Below are positions 20,902 to 33,837 of a stretch of 64,000 bases of DNA, piece after piece; position 1 is the stretch's first letter, and each line of letters starts with the position of its first letter. Origin of the DNA: Inia geoffrensis (lineage: Eukaryota > Chordata > Mammalia > Artiodactyla > Iniidae); NCBI GenBank assembly GCA_036417435.1, contig CM070915.1, positions 82,461,799 to 82,525,798 on the forward strand. Direction: 5' to 3'. The position numbers were made by a program, and so were the translations under genes. Below the pieces are notes generated by a model. The model did not search any database. It saw only the letters and a list, made by a program, of their open reading frames with translations, and was not told where the DNA came from.

Positions 20902-21909
20902 CACGGGTGAGGGTAAGACTTCAGGTGAGGGTCCGGGTTAGGATTCGGGTTAGGGTTAGGGTTAGGGAATGGGGAAGGATTAGGGTACAGTTTAGGGTAC
21001 GACAACGATTAAGGGTTAGCGTACGTGTGAGGGCACAAGTTAGTGTTGGTGTCCTGGTTAAGATTAGGGCACGGGTGAGGGTAAGGTTTTGGGTGAGGGT
21101 CAGGGATAGAATTCGGGTTAGGGTTAGGGTTAGGGAATGGGGAGATATTAGGGCACAGTTTAGGGTACCACAACGCTTAAGGTTTAGCGTACGTGTGAGG
21201 TCACTAGTTAGTGTTAGTGTACTGCTTACGATTAGGGCACGGGTGAGGGTAAGGCCTCGGAAGAGGGTCACGTTAAGGGTTAGGGTTAGGGTTAGGGTTA
21301 GGGAATGGGGATTGATTAGGGTACAGGTTAGGGTACGGCAATGGCTTAGGGTTGGCGTACGTTAGAGGGCATGGGTTAGTGTTGATGTACTGGTTAAAAT
21401 TAGGACACGGGTGAGGGTAAAGTTTCGGGTGAGTGTCATGGTTAGGTTTCAGGTTAGGGTTAGGGTTAGGGAATGGAGAGGGATTAGGGTACAGGTTAGG
21501 GTACCGCTGCGGTTTAGTGTTAGCGTACGTTTGAGGGCACGAATTAGTCTTGGTGTCCTGGTTAAGATTAGGGCACGGGTGAGGGTAAGGCTTCGGGTGA
21601 GGGTCAGGGTTAGGATTCGGGTTAGGGTTAGGGTTAGGGAATGGAGAGGGATTAGGGTACAGGTTAGGGTACGACAATGCTTAAGGGTTAGCGTAAGTGT
21701 GAGGGCACGAGTTAGTGTTGGTGTACTGGTTAAGACAACGGCACCGATGAGGATAAGGCCTCGGAAAAGGGTCACGTTCAGGGTTTCGCTTAGGGTTAGG
21801 GTTAGAGAATGGGGAGGGATTAGGGTACAGGATAGGGTACGACAATGCTTAAGGGTTAGCGTACGTTTGAGGGCATGAGTTAGTGTTTGTGTCCTGGTTA
21901 AGATTAGGG

Positions 21910-23421
21910 CATTGGTTAGGGTAGGGCATCGGAAGTGGATCAGGTTTAGGGATGGGGTTAGGGTTAGGGTAAAGGAATGGGGAGGGATTAGGGTACAATT
22001 TAGGGTACGACAACGCTTAAGGTTTAGCGTACGTGTGAGGGCACGAGTTAGTGTTGGTGTCCTGGTTAAGATTAGGGCACGGGTGAGGGTAAGGCTTCGG
22101 GTGAGGGTCAGGGTTAGGATTCGGGTTAGGGTTAGGGTTAAGGAATGCAGAGGGATTAGGGTACAGCTTAGGGTACGACAGTACTTAAGAGTTAGCGTTC
22201 GTGTGAGGCCAAGTGTTAGTGTTAGTGTCCTGGTTAAGATTAGGGCACGGGTGAGGGTAAGGCTTCAGGTGAGGGTCAGGGTTAGGATTCGGGTTAGGGT
22301 TAGGGTTAGGGAATGGGGAGGGATGAGGGTACAGTTTAGGGTACGACAACGATTAAGGGTTAGCGTACGTGTGAGCGCACAAGTTAGTGTTGGTGTCCTG
22401 GTTAAGATTAGGGCACGGGTGAGGGTAAGGTTTCGGGTGAGGGTCAGGGATAGAATTCGGGTTAGGGTTAGGGTTAGGGAATGGGGAGATATTAGGGCAC
22501 AGTTTAGGGTACCACAACGCTTAAGGTTTAGCGTACGTGTGAGGTCACTAGTTAGTGTTAGTGTACTGCTTACGATTAGGTCACGGGTGAGGGTAAGCCC
22601 TCGGAAGAGGGTCACGTTAAGGGTTAGGGTTAGGGTTAGGGTTAGGGAATGGGGATTGATTAGGGTACAGGTTAGGGTACGGCAATGGCTTAGGGTTGGC
22701 GTACGTTAGAGGGCATGGGTTAGTGTTGATGTACTGGTTAAAATTAGGACACGGGTGAGGGTAAAGTTTCGGGTGAGTGTCATGGTTAGGTTTCAGGTTA
22801 GGGTTAGGGTTAGGGAATGGAGAGGGATTAGGGTACAGGTTAGGGTACCACTGCGGTTTAGTGTTAGCGAACGTGTGAGGGTACGAGTTAGTCTTGGTGT
22901 CCTGGTTAAGATTAGGGCACGGGTGAGGGTAAGGCTTCGGGTGAGGGTCAGGGTTAGGATTCGGGTTAGGGTTAGGGTTAGGGAATGGAGAGGGATTAGG
23001 GTACAGGTTAGGGTACGACAATGCTTAAGGGTTAGCGTAAGTGTGAGGGCACGAGTTAGTCTTGGTGTCCTGGTTAAGATTAGGGCACGGGTGAGGGTAA
23101 GGCTTCGGGTGAGGGTCAGGGTTAGGATTCGGGTTAGGGTTAGGGTTAGGGAATGGAGAGGGATTAGGGTACAGGTTAGGGTACGACAATGTTTAAGGGT
23201 TAGCGTAAGAGTGAGGGCACGAGTTAGTGTTGGTGTACTGCTTAAGACAACGGCACCGATGAGGGTAAGGCCTCGGAAAAGGGTCACGTTCAGGGTTTCG
23301 CTTAGGGTTAGGGTTAGGGAATGGGGAGGGATTAGGGTACAGGATAGGGTACGACAATGCTTAAGGGTTGGCGTACGTTTGAGGGCATGAGTTAGTGTTT
23401 GTGTACTGGTTAAGATTAGGG
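21910..23421 (+). repeat. HOR unit 19, alpha 9-mer
   Basis: A has GTGGATCAGG and GGGTAAAGGAATGG. F has ACCACTGCGG and GCGAACGTG. B has GAGGCCAAGTG. The partner in the 62-monomer duplication is the unit at 32326. Confidence 0.92.
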
Positions 23422-24765
23422 CATTGGTGAGGGTAGGGCATCGGAAGTGGGTCAGATTTAGGGATGGGGTTAGGGTTAGGGTTAAGGAATGGGGAGGGAT
23501 TAGGGTACAATTTAGGGTACGACAACGCTTAAGGTTTAGCGTACGTGTGAGGGCACGAGTTAGTGTTGGTGTCCTGGTTAAGATTAGGGCACGGTTGAGG
23601 GTAAGGCTTCGGGTGAGGGTCAGGGTTAGGATTCGGGTTAGGGTTAGGGTTAAGGAATGCAGAGGGATTAGGGTACAGCTTAGGGTACGACAGTGCTTAA
23701 GGGTTAGCGTTCGTGTGAGGGCAAGGGTTAGTGTTAGTGTCCTGGTTAAGATTAGGGCACGGGTGAGGGTAAGGCTTCAGGTGAGGGTCAGGATTAGGAT
23801 TCGGGTTAGGGTTAGGGTTAGGGAATGGGGAAGGATTAGGGTACAGTTTAGGGTACGACAACGATTAAGGGTTAGCGTACGTGTGAGGGCACAAGTTAGT
23901 GTTGGTGTCCTGGTTAAGATTAGGGCACGGGTGAGGGTAAGGTTTTGGGTGAGGGTCAGGGATAGAATTCGGGTTAGGGTTAGGGTTAGGGAATGGGGAG
24001 ATATTAGGGCACAGTTTAGGGTACCACAACGCTTAAGGTTTAGCGTACGTGTGAGGTCACTAGTTAGTGTTAGTGTACTGCTTACGATTAGGGCACGGGT
24101 GAGGGTAAGGCCTCGGAAGAGGGTCACGTTAAGGGTTAGGGTTAGGGTTAGGGTTAGGGAATGGGGATTGATTAGGGTACAGGTTAGGGTACGGCAATGG
24201 CTTAGGGTTGGCGTACGTTAGAGGGCATGGGTTAGTGTTGATGTACTGGTTAAAATTAGGACACGGGTGAGGGTAAAGTTTCGGGTGAGTGTCATGGTTA
24301 GGTTTCAGGTTAGGGTTAGGGTTAGGGAATGGAGAGGGATTAGGGTACAGGTTAGGGTACCGCTGCGGTTTAGTGTTAGCGTACGTTTGAGGGCACGAAT
24401 TAGTCTTGGTGTCCTGGTTAAGATTAGGGCACGGGTGAGGGTAAGGCTTCGGGTGAGGGTCAGGGTTAGGATTCGGGTTAGGGTTAGGGTTAGGGAATGG
24501 AGAGGGATTAGGGTACAGGTTAGGGTACGACAATGCTTAAGGGTTAGCGTAAGTGTGAGGGCACGAGTTAGTGTTGGTGTACTGGTTAAGACAACGGCAC
24601 CGATGAGGGTAAGGCCTCGGAAAAGGGTCACGTTCAGGGTTTCGCTTAGGGTTAGGGTTAGAGAATGGGGAGGGATTAGGGTACAGGATAGGGTACGACA
24701 ATGCTTAAGGGTTAGCGTACGTTTGAGGGCATGAGTTAGAGTTTGTGTCCTGGTTAAGATTAGGG
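23422..24765 (+). repeat. HOR unit 20, beta 8-mer
   Basis: A to H. GCACGGTTGAGGG at the A/B border, as in the beta units at 28126, 33838 and 38039. Confidence 0.92.
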
Positions 24766-26109
24766 CATTGGTTAGGGTAGGGCATCGGAAGTGGGTCAGG
24801 TTTAGGGATGGGGTTAGGGTTAGGGTTAAGGAATGGGGAGGGATTAGGGTACAATTTAGGGTACGACAACGCTTAAGGTTTAGCGTACGTGTGAGGGCAC
24901 GAGTTAGTGTTGGTGTCCTGGTTAAGATAAGGGCACGGGTGAGGGTAAGGCTTCGGGTGAGGGTCAGGGTTAGGATTCGGGTTAGGGTTAGGGTTAAGGA
25001 ATGCAGAGGGATTAGGGTACAGCTTAGGGTACGACAGTGCTTAAGGGTTAGCGTTCGTGTGAGGGCAAGGGTTAGTGTTAGTGTCCTGGTTAAGATTAGG
25101 GCACGGGTGAGGGTAAGGCTTCAGGTGAGGGTCAGGGTTAGGATTCGGGTTAGGGTTAGGGTTAGGGAATGGGGAGGGATGAGGGTACAGTTTAGTGTAC
25201 GACAACGATTAAGGGTTAGCGTACGTGTGAGGGCACAAGTTAGTGTTGGTGTCCTGGTTAAGATTAGGGCACGGGTGAGGGTAAGGTTTCGGGTGAGGGT
25301 CAGGGATAGAATTCGGGTTAGGGTTAGGGTTAGGGAATGGGGAGATATTAGGGCACAGTTTAGGGTACCACAACGCTTAAGGTTTAGCGTACGTGTGAGG
25401 TCACTTGTTAGTGTTAGTGTACTGCTTACGATTAGGGCACGGGTGAGGGTAAGGCCTCGGAAGAGGGTCACGTTAAGGGTTAGGGTTAGGGTTAGGGTTA
25501 GGGAATGGGGATTGATTAGGGTACAGGTTAGGGTACGGCAATGGCTTAGGGTTGGCGTACGTTAGAGGGCATGGGTTAGTGTTGATGTACTGGTTAAAAT
25601 TAGGACACGGGTGAGGGTAAAGTTTCGGGTGAGTGTCATGGTTAGGTTTCAGGTTAGGGTTAGGGTTAGGGAATCGAGAGGGATTAGGGTACAGGTTAGG
25701 GTACCGCTGCGGTTTAGTGTTAGCGTACGTGTGAGGGCACGAGTTAGTCTTGGTGTCCTGGTTAAGATTAGGGCACGGGTGAGGGTAAGGCTTCGGGTGA
25801 GGGTCAGGGTTAGGATTCGGGTTAGGGTTAGGGTTAGGGAATGGAGAGGGATTAGGGTACAGGTTAGGGTACGACAATGCTTAAGGGTTAGCGTAAGTGT
25901 GAGGGCACGAGTTAGTGTTGGTGTACTGGTTAAGACAACGGCACCGATGAGGGTAAGGCCTCGGAAAAGGGTCACGTTCAGGGTTTCGCTTAGGGTTAGG
26001 GTTAGAGAATGGGGAGGGATTAGGGTACAGGATAGGGTACGACAATGCTTAAGGGTTAGCGTACGTTTGAGGGTATGAGTTAGTGTTTGTGTCCTGGTTA
26101 AGATTAGGG
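24766..26109 (+). repeat. HOR unit 21, gamma 8-mer
   Basis: A to H with GATAAGGGC in A, GGGATGAGGG in C, CACTTGTTAG in D and GAATCGAGAGG in F. The partner is at 35182; this copy has TTTAGTGTACG near 25,195. Confidence 0.92.
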
Positions 26110-26613
26110 CATTGGTTAGGGTAGGGCATCGGAAGTGGATCAGGTTTAGGGATGGGGTTAGGGTTAGGGTTAAGGAATGGGGAGGGATTAGGGTACAATT
26201 TAGGGTACGACAACGCTTAAGGTTTAGCGTACGTGTGAGGGCACGAGTTAGAGTTGGTGTCCTGGTTAAGATTAGGGCACGGGTGAGGGTAAGGCTTCGG
26301 GTGAGGGTCAGGGTTAGGATTCGGGTTAGGGTTAGGGTTAGGGAATGGAGAGGGATTAGGGTACAGGTTAGGGTACGACAATGCTTAAGGTTTAGCGTAA
26401 GTGTGAGGGCACGAGTTAGTGTTGGTGTACTGGTTAAGACAACGGCACCGATGAGGGTAAGGCCTCGGAAAAGGGTCACGTTCAGGGTTTCGCTTAGGGT
26501 TAGGGTTAGAGAATGGGGAGGGATTAGGGTACAGGATAGGGTACGACAATGCTTAAGGGTTAGCGTACGTTTGAGGGCATGAGTTAGAGTTTGTGTCCTG
26601 GTTAAGATTAGGG
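26110..26613 (+). repeat. HOR unit 22, 3-mer A-G-H, separate origin
   Basis: A starts with the GTGGATCAGG seen in the 9-mer at 36526, and is followed directly by G and H. It lacks the GTGTGGG and GGGCGAGGG variants of the Region I 3-mers, so it probably formed independently by the same B/G exchange. Confidence 0.88.
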
Positions 26614-28125
26614 CATTGGTTAGGGTAGGGCATCGGAAGTGGGTCAGGTTTAGGGATGGGGTTAGGGTTAGGGTTAAGGAATGGGGAGGGATTAGGGTAC
26701 AATTTAGGGTACGACAACGCTTAAGGTTTAGCGTACGTGTGAGGGCACGAGTTAGTGTTGGTGTCCTGGTTAAGATAACGGCACGGGTGAGGGTAAGGCT
26801 TCGGGTGAGGGTCAGGGTTAGGATTCGGGTTAGGGTTAGGGTTAAGGAATGCAGAGTGATTAGGGTACAGCTTAGGGTACGACAGTACTTAAGGGTTAGC
26901 GTTCGTGTGAGGCCAAGTGTTAGTGTTAGTGTCCTGGTTAAGATTAGGGCACGGGTGAGGGTAAGGCTTCAGGTGAGGGTCAGGGTTAGGATTCGGGTTA
27001 GGGTTAGGGTTAGGGAATGGGGAGGGATGAGGGTACAGTTTAGGGTACGACAACGATTAAGGGTTAGCGTACGTGTGAGCGCACAAGTTAGTGTTGGTGT
27101 CCTGGTTAAGATTAGGGCACGGGTGAGGGTAAGGTTTCGGGTGAGGGTCAGGGATAGAATTCGGGTTAGGGTTAGGGTTAGGGAATGGGGAGATATTAGG
27201 GCACAGTTTAGGGTACCACAACGCTTAAGGTTTAGCGTACGTGTGAGGTCACTAGTTAGTGTTAGTGTACTGCTTACGATTAGGTCACGGGTGAGGGTAA
27301 GCCCTCGGAAGAGGGTCACGTTAAGGGTTAGGGTTAGGGTTAGGGTTAGGGAATGGGGATTGATTAGGGTACAGGTTAGGGTACGGCAATGGCTTAGGGT
27401 TGGCGTACGTTAGAGGGCATGGGTTAGTGTTGATGTACTGGTTAAAATTAGGACACGGGTGAGGGTAAAGTTTCGGGTGAGTGTCATGGTTAGGTTTCAG
27501 GTTAGGGTTAGGGTTAGGGAATGGAGAGGGATTAGGGTACAGGTTAGGGTACCGCTGCGGTTTAGTGTTAGCGTACGTGTGAGGGCACGAGTTAGTCTCG
27601 GTGTCCTGGTTAAGATTAGGGCACGGGTGAGGGTAAGGCTTCGGGTGAGGGTCAGGGTTAGGATTCGGGTTAGGGTTAGGGTTAGGGAATGGAGAGGGAT
27701 TAGGGTACAGGTTAGGGTACGACAATGCTTAAGGGTTAGCGTAAGTGTGAGGGCACGAGTTAGTCTTGGTGTCCTGGTTAAGATTAGGGCACGGGTGAGG
27801 GTAAGGCTTCGGGTGAGGGTCAGGGTTAGGATTCGGGTTAGGGTTAGGGTTAGGGAATGGAGAGGGATTAGGGTACAGGTTAGGGTACGACAATGTTTAA
27901 GGGTTAGCGTAAGAGTGAGGGCACGAGTTAGTGTTGGTGTACTGCTTAAGACAACGGCACCGATGAGGGTAAGGCCTCGGAAAAGGGTCACGTTCAGGGT
28001 TTCGCTTAGGGTTAGGGTTAGGGAATGGGGAGGGATTAGGGTACAGGATAGGGTACGACAATGCTTAAGGGTTAGCGTACGTTTGAGGGCATGAGTTAGT
28101 GTTTGTGTACTGGTTAAGATTAGGG
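26614..28125 (+). repeat. HOR unit 23, alpha 9-mer
   Basis: A ends GATAACGGCACGGG and B has GCAGAGTGATT, both private. E begins with GTAAGCCCTCGG as in other alpha units. Confidence 0.92.
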
Positions 28126-29469
28126 CATTGGTGAGGGTAGGGCATCGGAAGTGGGTCAGATTTAGGGATGGGGTTAGGGTTAGGGTTAAGGAATGGGGAG
28201 GGATTAGGGTACAATTTAGGGTACGACAACGCTTAAGGTTTAGCGTACGTGTGAGGGCACGAGTTAGTGTTGGTGTCCTGGTTAAGATTAGGGCACGGTT
28301 GAGGGTAAGGCTTCGGGTGAGGGTCAGGGTTAGGATTCGGGTTAGGGTTAGGGTTAAGGAATGCAGAGGGATTAGGGTACAGCTTAGGGTACGACAGTGC
28401 TTAAGGGTTAGCGTTCGTGTGAGGGCAAGGGTTAGTGTTAGTGTCCTGGTTAAGATTAGGGCACGGGTGAGGGTAAGGCTTCAGGTGAGGGTCAGGATTA
28501 GGATTCGGGTTAGGGTTAGGGTTAGGGAATGGGGAAGGATTAGGGTACAGTTTATGGTACGACAACGATTAAGGGTTAGCGTACGTGTGAGGGCACAAGT
28601 TAGTGTTGGTGTCCTGGTTAAGATTAGGGCACGGGTGAGGGTAAGGTTTTGGGTGAGGGTCAGGGATAGAATTCGGGTTAGGGTTAGGGTTAGGGAATGG
28701 GGAGATATTAGGGCACAGTTTAGGGTACCACAACGCTTAAGGTTTAGCGTACGTGTGAGGTCACTAGTTAGTGTTAGTGTACTGCTTACGATTAGGGCAC
28801 GGGTGAGGGTAAGGCCTCGGAAGAGGGTCACGTTAAGGGTTAGGGTTAGGGTTAGGGTTAGGGAATGGGGATTGATTAGGGTACAGGTTAGGGTACGGCA
28901 ATGGCTTAGGGTTGGCGTACGTTAGAGGGCATGGGTTAGTGTTGATGTACTGGTTAAAATTAGGACACGGGTGAGGGTAAAGTTTCGGGTGAGTGTCATG
29001 GTTAGGTTTCAGGTTAGGGTTAGGGTTAGGGAATGGAGAGGGATTAGGGTACAGGTTAGGGTACCGCTGCGGTTTAGTGTTAGCGTACGTTTGAGGGCAC
29101 GAATTAGTCTTGGTGTCCTGGTTAAGATTAGGGCACGGGTGAGGGTAAGGCTTCGGGTGAGGGTCAGGGTTAGGATTCGGGTTAGGGTTAGGGTTAGGGA
29201 ATGGAGAGGGATTAGGGTACAGGTTAGGGTACGACAATGCTTAAGGGTTAGCGTAAGTGTGAGGGCACGAGTTAGTGTTGGTGTACTGGTTAAGACAACG
29301 GCACCGATGAGGGTAAGGCCTCGGAAAAGGGTCACGTTCAGGGTTTCGCTTAGGGTTAGGGTTAGAGAATGGGGAGGGATTAGGGTACAGGATAGGGTAC
29401 GACAATGCTTAAGGGTTAGCGTACGTTTGAGGGCATGAGTTAGTGTTTGTGTCCTGGTTAAGATTAGGG
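28126..29469 (+). repeat. HOR unit 24, beta 8-mer
   Basis: A to H. GCACGGTTGAGGG at the A/B border. C has TTTATGGTACG near 28,553, private. Confidence 0.92.
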
Positions 29470-30981
29470 CATTGGTTAGGGTAGGGCATCGGAAGTGGGT
29501 CAGGTTTAGGGATGGGGTTAGGGTTAGGGTTAAGGAATGGGGAGGGATTAGGGTACAATTTAGGGTACGACAACGCTTAAGGTTTAGCGTACGTGTGAGG
29601 GCACGAGTTAGTGTTGGTGTCCTGGTTAAGATTAGGGCACGGGTGAGGGTAAGGCTTCGGGTGAGGGTCAGGGTTAGGATTCGGGTTAGGGTTAGGGTTA
29701 AGGAATGCAGAGGGATTAGGGTACAGCTTAGGGTACGACAGTACTTAAGGGTTAGCGTTCGTGTGAGGCCAAGGGTTAGTGTTAGTGTCCTGGTTAAGAT
29801 TAGGGCACGGGTGAGGGTAAGGCTTCAGGTGAGGGTCAGGGTTAGGATTCGGGTTAGGGTTAGGGTTAGGGAATGGGGAGGGATGAGGGTACAGTTTAGG
29901 GTACGACAACGATTAAGGGTTAGCGTACGTGTGAGCGCACAAGTTAGTGTTGGTGTCCTGGTTAAGATTAGGGCACGGGTGAGGGTAAGGTTTCGGGTGA
30001 GGGTCAGGGATAGAATTCGGGTTAGGGTTAGGGTTAGGGAATGGGGAGATATTAGGGCACAGTTTAGGGTACCACAACGCTTAAGGTTTAGCGTACGTGT
30101 GAGGTCACTAGTTAGTGTTAGTGTACTGCTTACGATTAGGTCACGGGTGAGGGTAAGCCCTCGGAAGAGGGTCACGTTAAGGGTTAGGGTTAGGGTTAGG
30201 GTTAGGGAATGGGGATTGATTAGGGTACAGGTTAGGGTACGGCAATGGCTTAGGGTTGGCGTACGTTAGAGGGCATGGGTGAGTGTTGATGTACTGGTTA
30301 AAATTAGGACACGGGTGAGGGTAAAGTTTCGGGTGAGTGTCATGGTTAGGTTTCAGGTTAGGGTTAGGGTTAGGGAATGGAGAGGGATTAGGGTACAGGT
30401 TAGGGTACCGCTGCGGTTTAGTGTTAGCGTACGTGTGAGGGCACGAGTTAGTCTTGGTGTCCTGGTTAAGATTAGGGCACGGGTGAGGGTAAGGCTTCGG
30501 GTGAGGGTCAGGGTTAGGATTCGGGTTAGGGTTAGGGTTAGGGAATGGAGAGGGATTAGGGTACAGGTTAGGGTACGACAATGCTTAAGGGTTAGCGTAA
30601 GTGTGAGGGCACGAGTTAGTCTTGGTGTCCTGGTTAAGATTAGGGCACGGGTGAGGGTAAGGCTTCGGGTGAGGGTCAGGGTTAGGATTCGGGTTAGGGT
30701 TAGGGTTAGGGAATGGAGAGGGATTAGGGTACAGGTTAGGGTACGACAATGTTTAAGGGTTAGCGTAAGAGTGAGGGCACGAGTTAGTGTTGGTGTACTG
30801 CTTAAGACAACGGCACCGATGAGGGTAAGGCCTCGGAAAAGGGTCACGTTCAGGGTTTCGCTTAGGGTTAGGGTTAGGGAATGGGGAGGGATTAGGGTAC
30901 AGGATAGGGTACGACAATGCTTAAGGGTTAGCGTACGTTTGAGGGCATGAGTTAGTGTTTGTGTACTGGTTAAGATTAGGG
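29470..30981 (+). repeat. HOR unit 25, alpha 9-mer
   Basis: Close match to the unit at 18874, including GAGGCCAAGGG in B and GCATGGGTGAGTG in E. Confidence 0.92.
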
Positions 30982-32325
30982 CATTGGTGAGGGTAGGGCA
31001 TCGGAAGTGGGTCAGATTTAGGGATGGGGTTAGGGTTAGGGTTAAGGAATGGGGAGGGATTAGGGTACAATTTAGGGTACGACAACGCTTAAGGTTTAGC
31101 GTACGTGTGAGGGCACGAGTTAGTGTTGTTGTCCTGGTTAAGATTAGGGCACGGGTGGGGGTAAGGCTTCGGGTGAGGGTCAGGGTTAGGATTCGGGTTA
31201 GGGTTAGGGTTAAGGAATGCAGAGGGATTAGGGTACAGCTTAGGGTACGACAGTGCTTAAGGGTTAGCGTTCGTGTGAGGGCAAGGGTCAGTGTTAGTGT
31301 CCTGGTTAAGATTAGGGCACGGGTGAGGGTAAGGCTTCAGGTGAGGGTCAGGATTAGGATTCGGGTTAGGGTTAGGGTTAGGGAATGGGGAAGGATTAGG
31401 GTACAGTTTAGGGTACGACAACGATTAAGGGTTAGCGTACGTGTGAGGGCACAAGTTAGTGTTGGTGTCCTGGTTAAGATTAGGGCACGGGTGAGGGTAA
31501 GGTTTTGGGTGAGGGTCAGGGATAGAATTCGGGTTAGGGTTAGGGTTAGGGAATGGGGAGATATTAGGGCACAGTTTAGGGTACCACAACGCTTAAGGTT
31601 TAGCGTACGTGTGAGGTCACTAGTTAGTGTTAGTGTACTGCTTACGATTAGGGCACGGGTGAGGGTAAGGCCTCGGAAGAGGGTCACGTTAAGGGTTAGG
31701 GTTAGGGTTAGGGTTAGGGAATGGGGATTGATTAGGGTACAGGTTAGGGTACGGCAATGGCTTAGGGTTGGCGTACGTTAGAGGGCATGGGTTAGTGTTG
31801 ATGTACTGGTTAAAATTAGGACACGGGTGAGGGTAAAGTTTCGGGTGAGTGTCATGGTTAGGTTTCAGGTTAGGGTTAGGGTTAGGGAATGGAGAGGGAT
31901 TAGGGTACAGGTTAGGGTACCGCTGCGGTTTAGTGTTAGCGTACGTTTGAGGGCACGAATTAGTCTTGGTGTCCTGGTTAAGATTAGGGCACGGGTGAGG
32001 GTAAGGCTTCGGGTGAGGGTCAGGGTTAGGATTCGGGTTAGGGTTAGGGTTAGGGAATGGAGAGGGATTAGGGTACAGGTTAGGGTACGACAATGCTTAA
32101 GGGTTAGCGTAAGTGTGAGGGCACGAGTTAGTGTTGGTGTACTGGTTAAGACAACGGCACCGATGAGGGTAAGGCCTCGGAAAAGGGTCACGTTCAGGGT
32201 TTCGCTTAGGGTTAGGGTTAGAGAATGGGGAGGGATTAGGGTACAGGATAGGGTACGACAATGCTTAAGGGTTAGCGTACGTTTGAGGGCATGAGTTAGT
32301 GTTTGTGTCCTGGTTAAGATTAGGG
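30982..32325 (+). repeat. HOR unit 26, beta 8-mer
   Basis: A to H. It shares GGGTGGGGGTAAGG with the unit at 17530 and has private GTTGTTGTCC near 31,128. B has AAGGGTCAGTG. Confidence 0.92.
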
Positions 32326-33837
32326 CATTGGTTAGGGTAGGGCATCGGAAGTGGATCAGGTTTAGGGATGGGGTTAGGGTTAGGGTTAAGGAATGGGGAG
32401 GGATTAGGGTACAATTTAGGGTACGACAACGCTTAAGGTTTAGCGTACGTGTGAGGGCACGAGTTAGTGTTGGTGTCCTGGTTAAGATTAGGGCACGGGT
32501 GAGGGTAAGGCTTCGGGTGAGGGTCAGGGTTAGGATTCGGGTTAGGGTTAGGGTTAAGGAATGCAGAGGGATTAGGGTACAGCTTAGGGTACGACAGTAC
32601 TTAAGGGTTAGCGTTCGTGTGAGGCCAAGTGTTAGTGTTAGTGTCCTGGTTAAGATTAGGGCACGGGTGAGGGTAAGGCTTCAGGTGAGGGTCAGGGTTA
32701 GGATTCGGGTTAGGGTTAGGGTTAGGGAATGGGGAGGGATGAGGGTACAGTTTAGGGTACGACAACGATTAAGGGTTAGCGTACGTGTGAGCGCACAAGT
32801 TAGTGTTGGTGTCCTGGTTAAGATTAGGGCACGGGTGAGGGTAAGGTTTCGGGTGAGGGTCAGGGATAGAATTCGGGTTAGGGTTAGGGTTAGGGAATGG
32901 GGAGATATTAGGGCACAGTTTAGGGTACCACAACGCTTAAGGTTTAGCGTACGTGTGAGGTCACTAGTTAGTGTTAGTGTACTGCTTACGATTAGGTCAC
33001 GGGTGAGGGTAAGCCCTCGGAAGAGGGTCACGTTAAGGGTTAGGGTTAGGGTTAGGGTTAGGGAATGGGGATTGATTAGGGTACAGGTTAGGGTACGGCA
33101 ATGGCTTAGGGTTGGCGTACGTTAGAGGGCATGGGTTAGTGTTGATGTACTGGTTAAAATTAGGACACGGGTGAGGGTAAAGTTTCGGGTGAGTGTCATG
33201 GTTAGGTTTCAGGTTAGGGTTAGGGTTAGGGAATGGAGAGGGATTAGGGTACAGGTTAGGGTACCGCTGCGGTTTAGTGTTAGCGTACGTGTGAGGGCAC
33301 GAGTTAGTCTTGGTGTCCTGGTTAAGATTAGGGCACGGGTGAGGGTAAGGCTTCGGGTGAGGGTCAGGGTTAGGATTCGGGTTAGGGTTAGGGTTAGGGC
33401 ATGGAGAGGGATTAGGGTACAGGTTAGGGTACGACAATGCTTAAGGGTTAGCGTAAGTGTGAGGGCACGAGTTAGTCTTGGTGTCCTGGTTAAGATTAGG
33501 GCACGGGTGAGGGTAAGGCTTCGGGTGAGGGTCAGGGTTAGGATTCGGGTTAGGGTTAGGGTTAGGGAATGGAGAGGGATTAGGGTACAGGTTAGGGTAC
33601 GACAATGTTTAAGGGTTAGCGTAAGAGTGAGGGCACGAGTTAGTGTTGGTGTACTGCTTAAGACAACGGCACCGATGAGGGTAAGGCCTCGGAAAAGGGT
33701 CACGTTCAGGGTTTCGCTTAGGGTTAGGGTTAGGGAATGGGGAGGGATTAGGGTACAGGATAGGGTACGACAATGCTTAAGGGTTAGCGTACGTTTGAGG
33801 GCATGAGTTAGTTTTTGTGTACTGGTTAAGATTAGGG
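32326..33837 (+). repeat. HOR unit 27, alpha 9-mer
   Basis: GTGGATCAGG in A, as in the partner at 21910. G' has GGGCATGGAGAGGG near 33,399. H ends with GTTAGTTTTTGTG. Confidence 0.92.

Larger units (their letters stand above)
20386..21909 (+). repeat. HOR unit 18, beta unit with extra 180-bp monomer X
   Basis: A-B-X-C-D-E-F-G-H, 1,524 bp. X (20722-20901) makes it the only unit longer than 1,513 bp. The rest is beta type, with C lacking the CAGGATTAGG of other beta units (GTCCGGGTTAGG instead). Confidence 0.9.
21910..26335 (+). repeat. Region II 62-monomer super-unit, copy 1 core
   Basis: This stretch (alpha, beta, gamma and the next A monomer) recurs at 32326-36751 with an offset of exactly 10,416 bp (62 x 168). 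Both copies carry GTGGATCAGG in the first A and again in the A that follows gamma (26110 and 36526). Upstream units 18874-21909 and 29470-32325 are probably the same duplication, with a 180-bp monomer present only in the left copy. Confidence 0.82.
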
